This document shows, piece by piece, positions 1 through 9,667 of a stretch of 64,000 nucleotides of DNA. Position 1 is the stretch's first letter. The number at the start of each line of letters is the position of its first letter. The translations under genes were made by a program, and so were the position numbers. The notes under the pieces are model-generated. The model was not told the origin of the DNA, did no database searches, and saw only the letters and a program-made list of their open reading frames with translations. Source of the DNA: Cyclobacteriaceae bacterium (GTDB taxonomy: Bacteria > Bacteroidota > Bacteroidia > Cytophagales > Cyclobacteriaceae); NCBI GenBank assembly GCA_016787755.1, contig JAEUUA010000001.1, positions 268,584 to 332,583 on the forward strand. The letters run 5' to 3'.

Positions 1-1
1 A

Positions 2-559
2 GAGGAGTTGCGTAAAATTTATCTTGCTAAACGCAAAGCTCTTTCGGAAAGTGAACGCCTGAATTTAAGTCGCGATCTTTGTGATCTGTTTTTCTCATCG
101 ATTGATCTTTCATTCATAAAAGTTATTCACATTTATTTGCCCATTGAATCAAAACAAGAACCCGACACCTGGCTAATTATTGATCGTATTCGCAGGGAAT
201 TTCCTCACATACTTCTTTCTATTCCCATAATTCAAGCCAATAAAATAGAGAGCATCTATTTTGAGGGATTACACCAACTTGAAAAAAATAGTTGGGGTAT
301 CTTAGAACCCAAACAAGGTGTACCAACCCCTATTGAGAATATAGACTTAGTAATTGTGCCTCTGCTGGCATTTGACAAGAGCGGCCATCGGGTTGGATAC
401 GGACATGGATTTTATGATCGATTTCTAAAAGATTGTCGATCAGATTGTAAAAAGATTGGATTAAGTTTCTTTTTACCTGAAGAAAAAATTGAAGACTCAA
501 ATCAATTTGATACTCCGCTTCACATTGCTTTTACACCCATAAAAGCGTATTCGTTTTAA
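2..559 (+). CDS. 5-formyltetrahydrofolate cyclo-ligase, 5' end cut by window
   Basis: Converts 5-formyltetrahydrofolate plus ATP to 5,10-methenyltetrahydrofolate in the cytoplasm, a folate salvage step. The family's C-terminal glycine-rich motif is present (GYGHGFYDR, about nt 394-420). A TTG at position 8 could be read as the start, but the reading frame stays open to the window edge with two Glu codons before it, giving EELRKIYLAKRKALS. This matches the usual N-terminus of the family, where a few residues precede LRK. I infer that the true start lies just outside the window and that only the first residues are missing. The 3' end overlaps the convergent next gene by 4 nt. Confidence 0.9.
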   Translation, partial: EELRKIYLAKRKALSESERLNLSRDLCDLFFSSIDLSFIKVIHIYLPIESKQEPDTWLIIDRIRREFPHILLSIPIIQANKIESIYFEGLHQLEKNSWGILEPKQGVPTPIENIDLVIVPLLAFDKSGHRVGYGHGFYDRFLKDCRSDCKKIGLSFFLPEEKIEDSNQFDTPLHIAFTPIKAYSF

Positions 560-2916
560 TTTCCTGAAAAGGAAACTGTCAACGAATCTGTTTTTTCAAA
601 CGGACGGCCATCAGTCGTAATTCCCTGAATACGAATTAAAAATGTACCCACATCGTCTGAGGTATAAAAATTCGAGGTTGCTTTTCCCATAGCATCTGTC
701 TGAACGTTTGGATTCCAAAACAGGGTAGATTTGAAATCAGGCTTTCTTAGCTGAGATAGGTCTTTTTGTGAAGGCAAACTAAATGAAGCAGACTTGTTTA
801 AACCTTTTACCGGAAGTTGAGTGTTTACTTTTTGAAGTTCCGGATGAGACTCTTTTTTTGTGTACACAAGTACAATTCCGTTTTTCCCGAGTGATCCGAA
901 TCGATTTAATTTATTGACATCCTTAATAACTTTAATAGAAATTACTTCGCTAGGCTTGAGCTGCAAAAAATAACTTGTGTTTTTTGTCATTATTCCATCA
1001 ATCAAAATGAGTGGATCATAAAACGGCACACGGCCATTATCTGAAAGCACAACACGCAATGTGGATCTCCCCCCCGATCTTCTATGCTGCAAGGACGGTA
1101 CAATTTCCCTAATCAATTCTTCCATAGTTGGAAAAACAACATAATCTTGCACCCTGACAGAAATATCAGCTCCTGAAATTTCATCCTCAAAATCTGCATT
1201 AGGATCTCTTACCAACGTGCCATCCAACTTATCAGCATTGGCCGAGTAAAAATTAAAAGATTGATCCATCAGTCGCTTTTGTAATTGATACTCTCCGTAG
1301 GCACTTCTTGATGTAGTCTCCATGGCAATAGTTGTTGCAATCCGAACCGTGTCTTCGTCCCATTTAATACGGCCATCAATTTCATTGCCGCGCTTGTTTT
1401 CCATCATATAAAAAATGTTGTCATCATTCCAAAAATCAAACAGGAATGCTAAATCGAACCAGCCATTTTTATCGGTGTAGGCTTCATACCCCATCATATT
1501 TTTTTGGAGATACGAAATAATTCGTGTTGAATCTGAGACGGGTTTCCCGGTATCGGCATACACAGCCCGCCCGGAATAATATACCATTCGCCTGAAGGGA
1601 TATTTAATTTTTTTTGTTTCCTGGAGTATGGATGCCCAATCTGTCCTTTTATTCTTTTGAATTATCATAAATAAATCCAAGTCGTTATTGGTAAAATTGG
1701 AAATATTTTCACGTGTGGGTAAATCTGAATACACTTGCAGGTATGATGCAATTGATAAATCCGTAGTCTCATTTTTAAGGAACTTTTTATTAATTACCGA
1801 AATAGACAAATTTCCAGATATAGGATTCCCAAGCTCATCTTTTATTTCTACACCAAGGGTAACGGGCGAACGATTCCCATACGAAGACTTGTCCTTACTT
1901 AATTGAACTGATACAGGAGATTTTGGATGATTAAAAAATAATCGTTCGGCATGCACTGCTCCTTGATCATTGAACAAGGTTACTTGTGCTATGCCAGTAG
2001 GCAAATTCGTTGCTGGCAATTGAACCGTGACTTGCTCGGCCTCACCAAATTTAAACGGTGCAGAATAGAAAATTTCGGAGTGAGCCGAAACGACTAGCCA
2101 AAGATTCTCTTTTTGACTGCGGGTTTGATTTGGGGCTCTCACAATAACTTTCAATGGATTGAAATCAGACTCCATTTCTATGGAATAACCTGATGATTGT
2201 TGTTTTGGCAAATCAAAACGTTTGGGTTCCCCGTTATAGGTTATCTGGGCATAATAATTTTTGTTTACAGCTGGTGTAAAAGAAAAAGAATGAATTCCCT
2301 TTGACATAAAAAACTCAACAATCTCATCCCCACCTTCTTCGCGAATAGAAACATTACCCAATGATTTTATATGGCTATGAATAATCACTTTGTTAGGCAC
2401 AGATGTTATCAAGGCTCCTCCTTCCGGATAGAAATTCATTGAAAGGTCATTTTTTAGATTAGTTGTTAATTCATAGTTGGTAACCACATCAAAATCCTGA
2501 CGAAAATAAAAATGTGGATCAAAGTTTTTCATGTATTCGCTATACGAAACCCATTGATATCTTCCCGCAGGAAGATCTTTGGGGATAACTACCTGATTCG
2601 CTCCTAGTCCTTCTTTAACGCCAACGTGTTCATAAAACATGATCTCCCCTGCTTGATTCTGCAATTCTACCCGCAGAACCTGACGCCCGGCCACGGGAAG
2701 CAAATCATCAGATAAGAAATAGACTGCAAAGAAAGCTGTATCTCCTGGAGCAAACACGTTTTGATTGAAAGCCAGAAAGACTTTAACCTGAGGAGCTTTT
2801 GATTTGTACTCGCGCATCTTTTTAATCAGCATTTGGATAAAATCATCTTCCGGCAACACCATGGCGGTGGAAACCAGGAAAAGAATGAATCCAACAAGTA
2901 GTTTAGTTATTCTCAT
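556..2916 (-). CDS. Secreted MG2/TonB-plug-like envelope protein
   Basis: Protein of 786 residues with an N-terminal signal peptide (hydrophobic residues about 5-20). The first part has macroglobulin MG2-like beta-sandwich features, with a stretch like those of alpha-2-macroglobulin relatives (FAPGDTAFFAVYF near residue 55). Around residues 640-700 is a region resembling a TonB receptor plug (LILIDGI, then EVISIKVIKD and GKNGIVLVYTKK). No beta-barrel follows, so it is not itself a receptor. It is the last gene of a three-gene set after a TonB-dependent receptor and a DUF4249 lipoprotein, overlapping the latter by 4 nt, so it is probably co-translated. I infer a periplasmic or surface accessory role in the uptake of an unknown substrate. 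Confidence 0.75.
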   Translation of the reverse strand: MRITKLLVGFILFLVSTAMVLPEDDFIQMLIKKMREYKSKAPQVKVFLAFNQNVFAPGDTAFFAVYFLSDDLLPVAGRQVLRVELQNQAGEIMFYEHVGVKEGLGANQVVIPKDLPAGRYQWVSYSEYMKNFDPHFYFRQDFDVVTNYELTTNLKNDLSMNFYPEGGALITSVPNKVIIHSHIKSLGNVSIREEGGDEIVEFFMSKGIHSFSFTPAVNKNYYAQITYNGEPKRFDLPKQQSSGYSIEMESDFNPLKVIVRAPNQTRSQKENLWLVVSAHSEIFYSAPFKFGEAEQVTVQLPATNLPTGIAQVTLFNDQGAVHAERLFFNHPKSPVSVQLSKDKSSYGNRSPVTLGVEIKDELGNPISGNLSISVINKKFLKNETTDLSIASYLQVYSDLPTRENISNFTNNDLDLFMIIQKNKRTDWASILQETKKIKYPFRRMVYYSGRAVYADTGKPVSDSTRIISYLQKNMMGYEAYTDKNGWFDLAFLFDFWNDDNIFYMMENKRGNEIDGRIKWDEDTVRIATTIAMETTSRSAYGEYQLQKRLMDQSFNFYSANADKLDGTLVRDPNADFEDEISGADISVRVQDYVVFPTMEELIREIVPSLQHRRSGGRSTLRVVLSDNGRVPFYDPLILIDGIMTKNTSYFLQLKPSEVISIKVIKDVNKLNRFGSLGKNGIVLVYTKKESHPELQKVNTQLPVKGLNKSASFSLPSQKDLSQLRKPDFKSTLFWNPNVQTDAMGKATSNFYTSDDVGTFLIRIQGITTDGRPFEKTDSLTVSFSGN

Positions 2917-4010
2917 TGCCAGAAAGAGGGAAGTTTGTTTGTGCTATTTGGAATAAAAGTACAAGGCGCTTTTAAGGTATCAATGGGCTGCGGAATGTAT
3001 GGAACTTCCAGCCGATCGATATAGATAGATTTTGATTTGATACCAGCCGCCCAAAAAATACCGAGAACCTCTTGCTCCGAATTCAGCGCTTTAATATTAC
3101 TCTTTAGCTTGGCAGAAGGAGGTTGGAATATATTAGATAATCCTTCTTTTTGTGCTTTAACCAATTTCCAAAATAAATAGGTCTCTGGTGTTAAGCTCAT
3201 TTCCTGAATTTCAATCCGTATTTTTTCATAAAGAGTTTGTCGGGTAGCTGGAACAAACCCAACATACTCACCCCTAAAAATATCATTGGTAGTAAATTGC
3301 TCGTTTGTGATGCTGGGTATTTCATCATACAAATTGGGCCAGCAAATACAGCACTCGCAATCTCCAACTTTTACAAGTCTGTTATCCTGATTTCTAACAT
3401 ACCCGCTACAGGGATATGGGTCAGGAATGTCTCCTCCTTCAACCCGTTTGGTTCTGAGTTGTGGAAAAGTCTCAACTTTATACGTTGCTACCATCCGCAA
3501 TCTAACATAGTCGTCATGATTTGGAACCCCGGTAGCATCGGCAAAAATTTTAAAACCATCACCCTCTCTAAACCCCGCCCCATTTCCTGCAACAAATTCA
3601 TACTGAATATCCGTTACCTCACCTACCGGCCTTATCATTTCAGGCACAGATTCATAGGTCAAACCATTTATCAACGTAATGTCTATATGATAGCTCCTTC
3701 CGGTTTGTCCACGCATTCCATTTAGGGCCGTTTGGTATACTCCTTCTGCTGTTTCGGTAAGCAATTCAGAATTACCAACGTCATCTTTCATGGTAATTTT
3801 CGCAAACTTTTCAGCAATCAATCGATCCAGTTTAACGCTTGCCCCTAACGGGCGGGATCTATACAATTTTACGGTATAGGGCCCAGGATCAGTGGTTATA
3901 AAACCATCGACCACAAGTTGATACGTAAAGGGAGGCACCTCAATATTTGCTGGTTCTATGCAGCCATCTATAGCACCTATCACCAGCATAAAAAAAAGAA
4001 CTTTTTTCAT
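2913..4010 (-). CDS. DUF4249 family lipoprotein
   Basis: Protein of 365 residues with a lipoprotein signal ending at Cys17 (IGAIDGC). Next comes the typical DUF4249 start (YQLVVDGFITTDPGPYTVKL), where beta-sandwich repeats begin. A cysteine cluster (DCECCICW) lies near residue 218. The function of the family is unknown; members usually sit beside a TonB-dependent receptor, as here, where the receptor stop lies 2 nt upstream of this start. Probably an outer-membrane-anchored partner of that receptor. The start ATG is supported by the signal peptide and by its tight spacing. Confidence 0.85.
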   Translation of the reverse strand: MKKVLFFMLVIGAIDGCIEPANIEVPPFTYQLVVDGFITTDPGPYTVKLYRSRPLGASVKLDRLIAEKFAKITMKDDVGNSELLTETAEGVYQTALNGMRGQTGRSYHIDITLINGLTYESVPEMIRPVGEVTDIQYEFVAGNGAGFREGDGFKIFADATGVPNHDDYVRLRMVATYKVETFPQLRTKRVEGGDIPDPYPCSGYVRNQDNRLVKVGDCECCICWPNLYDEIPSITNEQFTTNDIFRGEYVGFVPATRQTLYEKIRIEIQEMSLTPETYLFWKLVKAQKEGLSNIFQPPSAKLKSNIKALNSEQEVLGIFWAAGIKSKSIYIDRLEVPYIPQPIDTLKAPCTFIPNSTNKLPSFWQ

Positions 4011-4012
4011 CT

Positions 4013-6712
4013 TTAAAATTTAAAAGAATAACTCAACGATGGTAGAATAGTGCCTACTATTGACAATTGGTAAGGACTTAGGTATCCATCACCATTGTCT
4101 TTGAAGAAAACTGTATATGGATTCTTTCGTGCGTACACGTTATAAAATGAGAGAGCCCATGTTCCGTCCCAGAATTTCTTTCGTTTGTGATTTCCTTCCA
4201 ATATAAAGGCAATGTCCAATCGATGATAATCGGGAATCCTAAATTGATTACGTTCCGAAAAATTGGCCACTGTAATATTATCAACCAAAAAACCCGCCAA
4301 CGGAACCGTAACAGGTCTTCCCGTATGGTAGGTGAAATTGCCAGTGAAAAAATACCTTCTCGATAAATTATACTTCCAAACCAGATTAACAATATGGGGT
4401 TGATCAAAGTTGGAAGGATACTGGTTGCCTTTATTAATTTTTTCATCTTCGAACTCTCCATTAATCGTGCGCAATGAGCGTGAGTAAGTATAATTGATAG
4501 AGCCTGTAAGTCTCCCAAGATTTTTTGCAATGGATGTCTCAACACCATACGCTTCACCTACCCCTTGCAATAAATCAGTTTCTAAATGATCATTGAGAAT
4601 TAATTCTGCCCCATCTTTGAAATCGAGAATGTTATTAATTTTCTTTTGATAGACCTCTACAAATGCTTCATACATTTTTTCTTTAAAGTTTCTGAAATAT
4701 CCAATCGACACCTGGTCTGCTACCTGTGGCTTAAAATAGAAGTTACTCGGCTGCCAAATATCAACGGGTGTGATAGCGGTTGTATTGGTAACTAAATGTA
4801 AGTACTGATAAATCCGGTTATAGCCAACCTTAATAGACGCATTTGGATTTACCGTATACCGGAAAGAGGCCCGAGGTTCTGCTCCAGTATAGGTTTGAAT
4901 CATTTCACCTGCCCCATATTCTTTTACCCCAGTTTGTGAGGCTGGTGTTTTGGATACACCTGGCGCATACAGATTTACACTCGCTGGGCCAAAGGCATTA
5001 AATACGGAGAATCGTACCCCGCCTTCGAAAAAATATTTTTCATTAAATGTAATCCCATCTCCAAGGTATACACCACTCTCAATTGACTTCTGTTTATCCA
5101 TTTGTAGCGTCATAATGTTTGAATTACTGCTATTCGGTTCCAGTGTACCCGGATCGAATAAGTAATAGGTGGATTGAAGGCCGAAAGAGATTTTATGAAT
5201 ACCGGTTTGGTACTGGAAATCTGCTTTTACGGACGGGTAGGTAATCTGATAAGAAAGATTAAATCCGGTTTTCTCATTTTTATCAGCCACATTATAATTA
5301 TACGCGCCAGAACCTAGCGTAACAGTGGATGAAAACTTACTTGAAAACGCATGATCTAACCGTATGGATCCTAAATAGTTGTTCCACTTATAGGTGGAAT
5401 CTCCTTGCAATCGAAATTGATCATGACTGGTATACCCTGAAAAGGTAATTTTTGTTCGATCATTAAATTTATGGGTTAGCTTAGCCGATCCATCGTAAAA
5501 TGAAACGGAACTATTTTGAAGGTCAACGTAGTTAGAACGAACCGTATTAATTAACCAATCGGAATAGGTGGATCGCAAAGAGACTGACAGCGAGGTCTTG
5601 TCTTTTTTGATAGGCCCATTCAGCAACAGATTACTAGAGATTATCCCAATACCGCCACTACCCGACCACTTCTCAAAATTTCCTTCACGGGATGTGATGT
5701 CTAAAACAGATGATACGCGTCCCCCAAACTCTGCAGGAATGCCACCTCTATAAAATGTAACATCCCTGATAGCCTCCGCATTGAATGTTGAGAAAAAACC
5801 AAACACGTGCGAACTATTAAAGACGGGCATACCATCATATAAAATCAAATTTTGATCAACCCCACCACCACGCACATTAAACCCCGATGCTGCCTCACCT
5901 GCCGTAGTCACGCCTGGCTGAACCTGAATTTGCTTTATCAAATCTACCTCACCCAAAAGAGCCGGCTGGCGCTTAATCTCCTTCATAGAGAACTGGGTTT
6001 GGCCAATTTTACTTGTGGTAACTTCTTTAGCTGCCTTATCCATCACTACAATTTCTTCCAACAGGCGGGGTGATTCATCGAGTGACATGTTTAGTTCGCC
6101 ATCCTGATAAATTGAAAGATCGATTATTCGCTCTTCGTAGTTCACATAGTTAAGATTAATAACATGTTCACCAGCTGGTAGGGTCAAAGAAAAATTGCCC
6201 TCCGCATCTGTAGTGACGCCACTTTGTATATCGCTGGCATAAATACTTGCCCCTACTAAGGGTTCATTATTTTTAGAATCTTTGAAATGCCCCCGAAGCG
6301 TTACTTTTTTATTTCTGGATCCGCCTTCAGGAGAACCAAAACTCAATTTTTCAATTTTCTTTTGTTCTCTCTTTGCCGTTTGAATAGTGGCCAAGCGCTG
6401 AATTGCCATAGTAGGATCGCGTACGATTACAATGGCATGATTATCAATTTCAAGGTAGCTAAGATCGGTGCCTAGAAATAAATTATCAAATACAACACGG
6501 AGGGGTTGTCCTTCATAGTCCTGATCAAGAATAATTCCATCGAGCCATGCTGATAAAAAATAAAAACGAACCGGATTAGCTCGCTCTAACTCTTCCATAA
6601 TAGAAATAAGGGTTTTGCCCTTCTCTCCACCACTAAGTTTACTATCTAAAATTGACTGTGCCGATAAAGAAACTGATCCAGACAGGAACAGTAGAACTAG
6701 AATTTTTTTCAA
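4013..6712 (-). CDS. TonB-dependent receptor with STN and carboxypeptidase-like domains
   Basis: Outer-membrane active transporter of 899 residues. Domain order: signal peptide (1-18), STN short N-terminal domain (about 28-105), carboxypeptidase regulatory-like beta-sandwich (about 138-215, starting near LRGHFKDSKNNEPLVGASIY), plug (about 225-340, with a Gly-rich FNVRGGGVDQNLILYDG stretch), then the beta-barrel ending in a hydrophobic/aromatic strand (SLSYSFKF). An STN domain often signals to a FecR/sigma pair, but no such pair is encoded nearby. The substrate cannot be told from sequence. It leads a set with a DUF4249 lipoprotein and an MG2-like protein. Confidence 0.92.
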   Translation of the reverse strand: MKKILVLLFLSGSVSLSAQSILDSKLSGGEKGKTLISIMEELERANPVRFYFLSAWLDGIILDQDYEGQPLRVVFDNLFLGTDLSYLEIDNHAIVIVRDPTMAIQRLATIQTAKREQKKIEKLSFGSPEGGSRNKKVTLRGHFKDSKNNEPLVGASIYASDIQSGVTTDAEGNFSLTLPAGEHVINLNYVNYEERIIDLSIYQDGELNMSLDESPRLLEEIVVMDKAAKEVTTSKIGQTQFSMKEIKRQPALLGEVDLIKQIQVQPGVTTAGEAASGFNVRGGGVDQNLILYDGMPVFNSSHVFGFFSTFNAEAIRDVTFYRGGIPAEFGGRVSSVLDITSREGNFEKWSGSGGIGIISSNLLLNGPIKKDKTSLSVSLRSTYSDWLINTVRSNYVDLQNSSVSFYDGSAKLTHKFNDRTKITFSGYTSHDQFRLQGDSTYKWNNYLGSIRLDHAFSSKFSSTVTLGSGAYNYNVADKNEKTGFNLSYQITYPSVKADFQYQTGIHKISFGLQSTYYLFDPGTLEPNSSNSNIMTLQMDKQKSIESGVYLGDGITFNEKYFFEGGVRFSVFNAFGPASVNLYAPGVSKTPASQTGVKEYGAGEMIQTYTGAEPRASFRYTVNPNASIKVGYNRIYQYLHLVTNTTAITPVDIWQPSNFYFKPQVADQVSIGYFRNFKEKMYEAFVEVYQKKINNILDFKDGAELILNDHLETDLLQGVGEAYGVETSIAKNLGRLTGSINYTYSRSLRTINGEFEDEKINKGNQYPSNFDQPHIVNLVWKYNLSRRYFFTGNFTYHTGRPVTVPLAGFLVDNITVANFSERNQFRIPDYHRLDIAFILEGNHKRKKFWDGTWALSFYNVYARKNPYTVFFKDNGDGYLSPYQLSIVGTILPSLSYSFKF

Positions 6713-6729
6713 ACATTAATAATTAATCT

Positions 6730-6761
6730 TAAAAATATCAATAAAGCACAGATTTGGCAAA
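6730..6761 (-). promoter_or_regulatory. Candidate Bacteroidota promoter for the TonB-receptor set
   Basis: Read on the minus strand there is TTTG (6758-6761), 20 bases, then TATTTTTA (6730-6737). This is one base off the TAnnTTTG box and one base longer than the usual 19-base spacer. It lies 18 bases upstream of the receptor ATG and downstream of the aguA stop. Confidence 0.4.
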
Positions 6762-6820
6762 CGCCATCGCACACCAGTTGGTGAATTATGAGAATCTCAA
6801 AACAATTTAGAATACAAAAA

Positions 6821-7858
6821 TTAAACCTCAGGTTCCTGCTGACTTAAGCAATGAAAGGACCCAAGCCCCCAGATAATATCAGTAGAATCAATACCGATCA
6901 CCCTACGATCTGCAAAACATTTTTGAAGAATTTCTAATGCTCGATCATCATGCTTATCACGGAAGGTGGGTACGATCACATATTTATTGGCAATGTAAAA
7001 ATTAGCATAGGAAGCCGGTAGGCGCTGGTCTTCATAAACAATAGGTGTCGGCATGGGCAATTCAACAATGTTAAGTTGCTTGCCATTCTCTAGCCGAAGT
7101 GTTTTGAGTTCTTTCAAATTCTCCCGTAAAATGGAGTAGTTCTCGTCTTTCTTATTCTGCTCAATAATGGTCACCACTGTATCTTCATTTACAAAACGGG
7201 TGAGGTCATCTATATGTCCATCGGTATCATCACCAATTATTCCGTCACCTAACCAAAGGATATGATTTACTCCGTAATAATTAATTAAGTATTCTTCAAT
7301 CTGTTGCTGATTGAGCTGTGGATTACGATTTGGGTTTAGTAAACATGCCCGGGTAGTGAGCAGTGTCCCTTTTCCGTTAAACTCAACCGAACCACCTTCC
7401 ATTACAATACCCGGATGAACAACAGGAATATTGTAGTGCTTAGCTATTAACGTTGGGATCACATCATCCAAATCAAACGGTGGATATTTATTGCCCCAAG
7501 CATTATAGCCCCAATCCACAATCATCTTTTTCTTTTCTTGTGGATTGATCAAAAATGCCGGACCATGATCGCGGCACCACGCATCGTTAGTGGGATGAAT
7601 AAAAAACTCTATGTTATTTAAATCTGCCCCAGCCTTAGTAATGTGACCAAGTGCTTTTTGTTTCATCGCATCATCCAACACGTTGATCTTCACTTTTTCA
7701 CCTTCGGCTATCAGTTTTATAAATTCAGTATACCGTGGATAAATTGTTTCAATCTTTCCCGGCCAGGAAGCTTCCTTGTGTGGCCAACTTAACCATGTGG
7801 CGGAATGTTTTACAAATTCTGCTGGGAAGTGATAACCAAGTTGGGAAGGAGTTTTCAT
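6821..7858 (-). CDS. aguA: Agmatine deiminase
   Basis: Hydrolyses agmatine to N-carbamoylputrescine and ammonia, a step of putrescine synthesis from arginine. The guanidino-modifying fold is supported by GDDTDGHIDD (substrate and catalytic His region) and by the C-terminal nucleophile Cys337 in GSFHCLSQQEP. The open frame begins at a TTG eight codons earlier, but the ATG at 7858 gives the family-like MKTPSQLGYHFPAE start and a protein of 345 residues. It follows aguB, which supplies the next enzymatic step, 82 nt away on the same strand, so the two are probably co-transcribed. Confidence 0.92.
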   Translation of the reverse strand: MKTPSQLGYHFPAEFVKHSATWLSWPHKEASWPGKIETIYPRYTEFIKLIAEGEKVKINVLDDAMKQKALGHITKAGADLNNIEFFIHPTNDAWCRDHGPAFLINPQEKKKMIVDWGYNAWGNKYPPFDLDDVIPTLIAKHYNIPVVHPGIVMEGGSVEFNGKGTLLTTRACLLNPNRNPQLNQQQIEEYLINYYGVNHILWLGDGIIGDDTDGHIDDLTRFVNEDTVVTIIEQNKKDENYSILRENLKELKTLRLENGKQLNIVELPMPTPIVYEDQRLPASYANFYIANKYVIVPTFRDKHDDRALEILQKCFADRRVIGIDSTDIIWGLGSFHCLSQQEPEV

Positions 7859-7940
7859 GTTGTAAGAGTTGGCAGTTTGCAAATTGCAGTCAGCGGCTAA
7901 AACTGCATACTGTCATCAGCCTACTGCGTACTTATTAAAA

Positions 7941-8828
7941 TTAATCTTCGTCAATAAATCTTCTTGTAATCGGCTGATACGAGTCAATTCTTCGATCGCG
8001 CATAAAAGGCCAATGGGTTCGGTAACTATCCGTTTTGGCAAGATCGACTTCCTGCACATGAACCTCCTCGTTTTCATGAGATGCTTTATATAATATAGAG
8101 CCAAATGGATTGGTAATAAATGAGCCACCCCAAAATTTCATGGCCCCATCCTGTTCAAAGCCTACTCTATTAACACTTACTACATGAAGTCCGTTAGCAA
8201 CAGAATGACTTCGTTGAATCGTTTGCCAGGCATTGTATTGCTCGGTGTTGGTGGCTTCATCTTGTGAGGTAGCCCAACCTATAGCCGTTGGGTAAAATAA
8301 TATCTCCGCCCCCATTAGTGCAGTAATACGCGATGCTTCGGGGTACCATTGATCCCAACAAATTAAAACACCCAATGCTGCAAACTTGGTTTTAAAGACT
8401 TTGTAGCCAAGATCACCCGGGGTGAAATAAAATTTTTCGTAGTAAGACGGATCATCAGGAATATGCATCTTGCGATACTTGCCCAGATAGGTTCCATCGG
8501 CATCCAGCACAGCCGTTGTGTTATGATAAATTCCCTGGGTTCTTTTTTCGAATAAAGAAGCAATGATTACAACGCCTAATTCTTTGGCTAACGCAGCCAG
8601 TGAATCGGTAGATGGACCCGGGATAGCTTCAGCCAATTTAAAATTTTCGTAATCCTCTACATCGCAAAAGTAAAGGGAGGTGAATAATTCCTGCAGACAA
8701 ACAATCTGCGCGCCACCTGCTGCGGCTTCGCGGATTTTTGCGATCGCTTTTTGCAAGTTCGCTTTTGGCTCCTTAGCGCAACTCATCTGCACCGTTCCTA
8801 TTTTTACTTTTTTCTCTGCCACGTTCAA
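7941..8828 (-). CDS. aguB: N-carbamoylputrescine amidohydrolase
   Basis: Nitrilase-superfamily enzyme that splits N-carbamoylputrescine to putrescine, carbon dioxide and ammonia. The Glu-Lys-Cys triad is visible: Glu47 (CLQELF), Lys120 (KYRKMHIPDD) and Cys157 (LICWDQWYPE). The 295-residue length is normal for the family. It is the upstream gene of an aguB-aguA pair, so agmatine formed by arginine decarboxylation can be turned into putrescine in two steps. No arginine decarboxylase is in the window. Confidence 0.93.
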   Translation of the reverse strand: MNVAEKKVKIGTVQMSCAKEPKANLQKAIAKIREAAAGGAQIVCLQELFTSLYFCDVEDYENFKLAEAIPGPSTDSLAALAKELGVVIIASLFEKRTQGIYHNTTAVLDADGTYLGKYRKMHIPDDPSYYEKFYFTPGDLGYKVFKTKFAALGVLICWDQWYPEASRITALMGAEILFYPTAIGWATSQDEATNTEQYNAWQTIQRSHSVANGLHVVSVNRVGFEQDGAMKFWGGSFITNPFGSILYKASHENEEVHVQEVDLAKTDSYRTHWPFMRDRRIDSYQPITRRFIDED

Positions 8829-8842
8829 TTATTATAAGAGTA

Positions 8843-8873
8843 CAAAAATAGAACTTTTGAAGGTCTGATTAAA
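8843..8873 (-). promoter_or_regulatory. Candidate promoter of aguB-aguA
   Basis: On the minus strand: TTTA (8870-8873), exactly 19 bases, then TATTTTTG (8843-8850). The second box matches TAnnTTTG fully and the first is one base off TTTG. It lies 14 bases upstream of the aguB ATG and overlaps the stop end of mnmD. Confidence 0.5.
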
Positions 8874-9531
8874 TTTTAATTGCTCGTACCATCTCTCTTT
8901 TTCCCGGTGGGCCAGAAAGTGATTCCACAACAAGCCCCAGGGATTTTAAATCACGTTTAAGTTGACCTTTGGCACAATAGGTAACAAAGACAGCTCCCGA
9001 CTTCATTGACTGTTCAATCTTTTCTAACATGGCATGTTCCCACATTTCAGGTTGCTTGTTGGGTGCAAACGCATCGAAATAAATAAGATCAAATTGTTGA
9101 GAGCCCAGATTGGCAGTCTGAAGAGATTCTTCTCTTTTAAACAACTTGAAGTTAGAAGTTATCTCCACCCATTTATTCCATGCTGAAGAATGTAGTTTAT
9201 TAAACAATAATTTTTCAGTTGAATAGTTTAATCTGCTCCAGATTTCTTCTGTAAGAGGAAAAGTTTCGAGCGTGCTATACCCAATGTTAATTTTCTTTTT
9301 CTCTGAAATGTTGGCCGTTAACAACGCATTAAGTCCTGTGCCAAAGCCAATCTCAAGAATAGAAACGGATTCCTTTTGTCCAGAATCAATAAAAAACTTC
9401 ACTCCTTTTTCGATGAAAACATATTCCGACTCTTGAACCGCTCCATGACGGGAGTGATAGGTTTCGTCTAATGCTTCATTTAGAAGCGAATGACTGCCGT
9501 CAGCCGTAATAATAACTTTAATCTCGCTCAA
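8869..9531 (-). CDS. mnmD: tRNA (mnm5s2U34) methyltransferase, stand-alone MnmD
   Basis: SAM-dependent methyltransferase of 220 residues that matches the methyltransferase half of MnmC. It would methylate aminomethyl-2-thiouridine at the wobble base of tRNAs. Evidence: the N-terminal TADGSHSLLNEALDETYHSRHG stretch (seen at residues 9-30), the SAM-binding ILEIGFGTGLNALL, and the acidic FDLIYFDAFAPNKQPEMW. The FAD-dependent oxidoreductase half found in Escherichia coli MnmC is absent. The start codon is TTG; a stop lies just upstream in frame and no early ATG is available. Confidence 0.88.
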   Translation of the reverse strand: MSEIKVIITADGSHSLLNEALDETYHSRHGAVQESEYVFIEKGVKFFIDSGQKESVSILEIGFGTGLNALLTANISEKKKINIGYSTLETFPLTEEIWSRLNYSTEKLLFNKLHSSAWNKWVEITSNFKLFKREESLQTANLGSQQFDLIYFDAFAPNKQPEMWEHAMLEKIEQSMKSGAVFVTYCAKGQLKRDLKSLGLVVESLSGPPGKREMVRAIKI

Positions 9532-9667
9532 ATATGCTTAAGTCATCCTAAAATATGAAGTAATATACAAGCGAAATACTATCTTTAAAAGAGCATGGTT
9601 TTCTTCCAAATAAGAATTTAATCGCATTTTCTATGGATTTATCAGTGCCTTTAATAGATGTCAGTAT

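Noticed and set aside
3237..3725. Long plus-strand frame of 162 codons
   Set aside because: It lies wholly opposite the DUF4249 lipoprotein gene, which has a signal peptide and operon context; the antisense frame shows no protein family pattern.
4078..4557. Minus-strand frame of 159 codons inside the TonB receptor gene
   Set aside because: A shifted frame within the conserved barrel; no family pattern and no ribosome binding site.
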